Positions 43,635 to 44,470 of a stretch of 44,470 nucleotides of DNA are shown here, in pieces; position 1 is the stretch's first letter, and each line of letters begins with the position of its first letter. The DNA comes from Flavobacteriaceae bacterium (GTDB lineage Bacteria; Bacteroidota; Bacteroidia; Flavobacteriales; Flavobacteriaceae). The stretch spans positions 4,788 through 49,257 of the forward strand of contig PBWA01000005.1 of NCBI GenBank assembly GCA_002728855.1. The letters run 5' to 3'. The translations under genes and the position numbers were made by a program. Under the pieces are notes generated by a model that made no database searches, had not been told where the DNA came from, and saw only the letters and a program-made list of their open reading frames with translations.

Positions 43635-44470
43635 ATGGATAGGGACAAGAATATAGAATTTCTTAATTCATCAAAAAAACCTTGGGATATTGTTGTAATT
43701 GGTGGAGGGGCAAGTGGGCTTGGTACTGCCTTAGATTCTGCTAATAGAGGATATAAAACATTATTGATTGAAAAATATGACTTCTCAAAAGGAACCTCTT
43801 CTCGAAGTACAAAACTAGTTCATGGAGGAGTAAGATATCTCCAAAACGGAGATATTTCTCTTGTGATTGAGGCACTTAGAGAAAGAGGTATTATGAGAAA
43901 AAATGCTCCTCATTTGGTAAAAGATTTGAGTTTTGTAATTCCCTCCTATGATTGGTGGAGTAGCCCTTTTTACGGGTTAGGTCTTAAAATTTATGATATG
44001 ATGGCAGGTAGTTTGGGACTTGGGCCATCAACAACTTTAAACAAGGAAGAGACTTTAAAATTGATACCTAATGTTAATCAAAAAGACTTACGTGGTGGAA
44101 TAATATATCATGATGGCCAATTTGATGATTCTAGAATGGCAATAAGTCTTGCCCAATCAATTGAAGATCAATCAGGAAAGGTTATAAACTATATGCCGGT
44201 AACTAATATTTTTAAAAAAAATGATATTATTGAAGGTGTAGAGCTAAAAGATAGCCTTTCGGGCTTAAAGTATGTTATTAGGTCAAAAGTTGTAATTAAT
44301 GCAACTGGTGTTTTCTCAGACAAGATTTCAAAAATGGACCAACCAAACAGTAAAAATAAAATTCGTCCAAGTCAAGGAGTTCATATTGTTTTAGAAAAAA
44401 AATTTCTTAAAGGGGATCATGCAATAATGATTCCTCAAACTAGTGATGGAAGGGTTCTATTTGCTGTACC
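43635..44470 (+). CDS. glpD: Glycerol-3-phosphate dehydrogenase (FAD), 5' part, runs off the window
   Basis: Aerobic membrane-associated flavoenzyme oxidising glycerol 3-phosphate to dihydroxyacetone phosphate and passing electrons to quinone. Only the first 278 codons plus two bases are in the window; full-length GlpD is about 500-550. The FAD loop WDIVVIGGGASGLGTA is at 17-32, SSRSTKLVHGGVRYLQ at 55-70 is the family fingerprint, and SFVIPSYDWW, GGIIYHDGQFDDSRM and VVINATGVFSD follow. The ATG at 43635 lies one base after the glpK TAA, so the two form a glycerol operon. The frame is open to the edge; truncation is due to the window, not a mutation. Confidence 0.94.
   Translation, partial: MDRDKNIEFLNSSKKPWDIVVIGGGASGLGTALDSANRGYKTLLIEKYDFSKGTSSRSTKLVHGGVRYLQNGDISLVIEALRERGIMRKNAPHLVKDLSFVIPSYDWWSSPFYGLGLKIYDMMAGSLGLGPSTTLNKEETLKLIPNVNQKDLRGGIIYHDGQFDDSRMAISLAQSIEDQSGKVINYMPVTNIFKKNDIIEGVELKDSLSGLKYVIRSKVVINATGVFSDKISKMDQPNSKNKIRPSQGVHIVLEKKFLKGDHAIMIPQTSDGRVLFAV

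Noticed and set aside
43635-44470. Truncated glpD as a broken gene
   Set aside because: The frame is intact to the last base; it is cut only by the window edge.

Overview
The window is a gene-dense, AT-rich stretch (roughly 30% G+C by eye) that reads as a chromosomal segment of a marine-type Flavobacteriia/Bacteroidetes bacterium. The evidence is the long glucosamine-6-phosphate deaminase fused to a PIG-L domain, DUF4290 next to murA, DUF493, the START-like protein near YqgE, DUF2520-kdsC-maf, fused CcsBA, DUF2911, and the lack of Shine-Dalgarno leaders. Several starts instead carry TAnnTTTG-type -7 boxes, and CCA is not encoded in the tmRNA or tRNA genes. No insertion sequence, phage, CRISPR array or long repeat was seen. 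The assignment to a flavobacterium is inference from gene content; no 16S rRNA is present.

Layout. 0.2-8.5 kb, minus strand: asparagine synthetase (asnB), an amidohydrolase lipoprotein, then an outer-membrane beta-barrel protein behind a 997-residue TPR protein. 8.6-12.1 kb, plus strand: ftsE, kdsA, the tmRNA gene (ssrA), an FMN-dependent alpha-hydroxy-acid dehydrogenase and a 63-residue Cys-rich protein. 12.2-23.9 kb: a divergent gamma-glutamyltransferase-family lipoprotein (-), a YbdG-like MscS channel (+), a secreted Asp-box/BNR propeller protein (-), a secreted zinc metalloprotease (+) and the cytochrome c haem lyase ccsBA (-). 24.1-29.2 kb: DUF2520, kdsC, maf, a possible 51-residue membrane protein, a sodium:solute symporter (all +), DUF2911 (-) and an SRPBCC protein (+). 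29.2-34.6 kb, housekeeping: murA and DUF4290 (-), DUF493 (-), an AAA_28-type NTPase and fmt (+), HU (+, with a clear promoter and terminator), YqgE (+) and the START-like protein (-). 34.7-44.5 kb: tRNA-Met(CAT), a PepSY membrane protein, nagB-PIG-L (-), cutC (+), a minus-strand cluster alkB / DUF4212 / SSS symporter / SGNH hydrolase, and plus-strand glpK with the start of glpD, which runs off the window.

How the genes work together. kdsA and kdsC supply two of the Kdo steps for lipopolysaccharide. murA and nagB handle amino-sugar flux to and from peptidoglycan. glpK-glpD form a glycerol to dihydroxyacetone-phosphate route. The SSS symporter with DUF4212 is a two-subunit sodium-coupled carrier, here between an alkane-monooxygenase-family membrane di-iron enzyme and an exported esterase. 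Secreted proteases, the propeller protein and two symporters fit a scavenging, particle- or polymer-degrading life.

No unmistakably new multi-gene system was seen. The points most worth a second look are the four-gene alkB cluster without a visible rubredoxin, the GGT-like protein that keeps its nucleophile but lacks the glutamyl-binding residues, the Asp-type (predicted fosfomycin-insensitive) MurA, the 63-residue nine-cysteine protein, the TPR/beta-barrel pair beside ftsE, and the unannotated-looking small membrane ORF between maf and the symporter.
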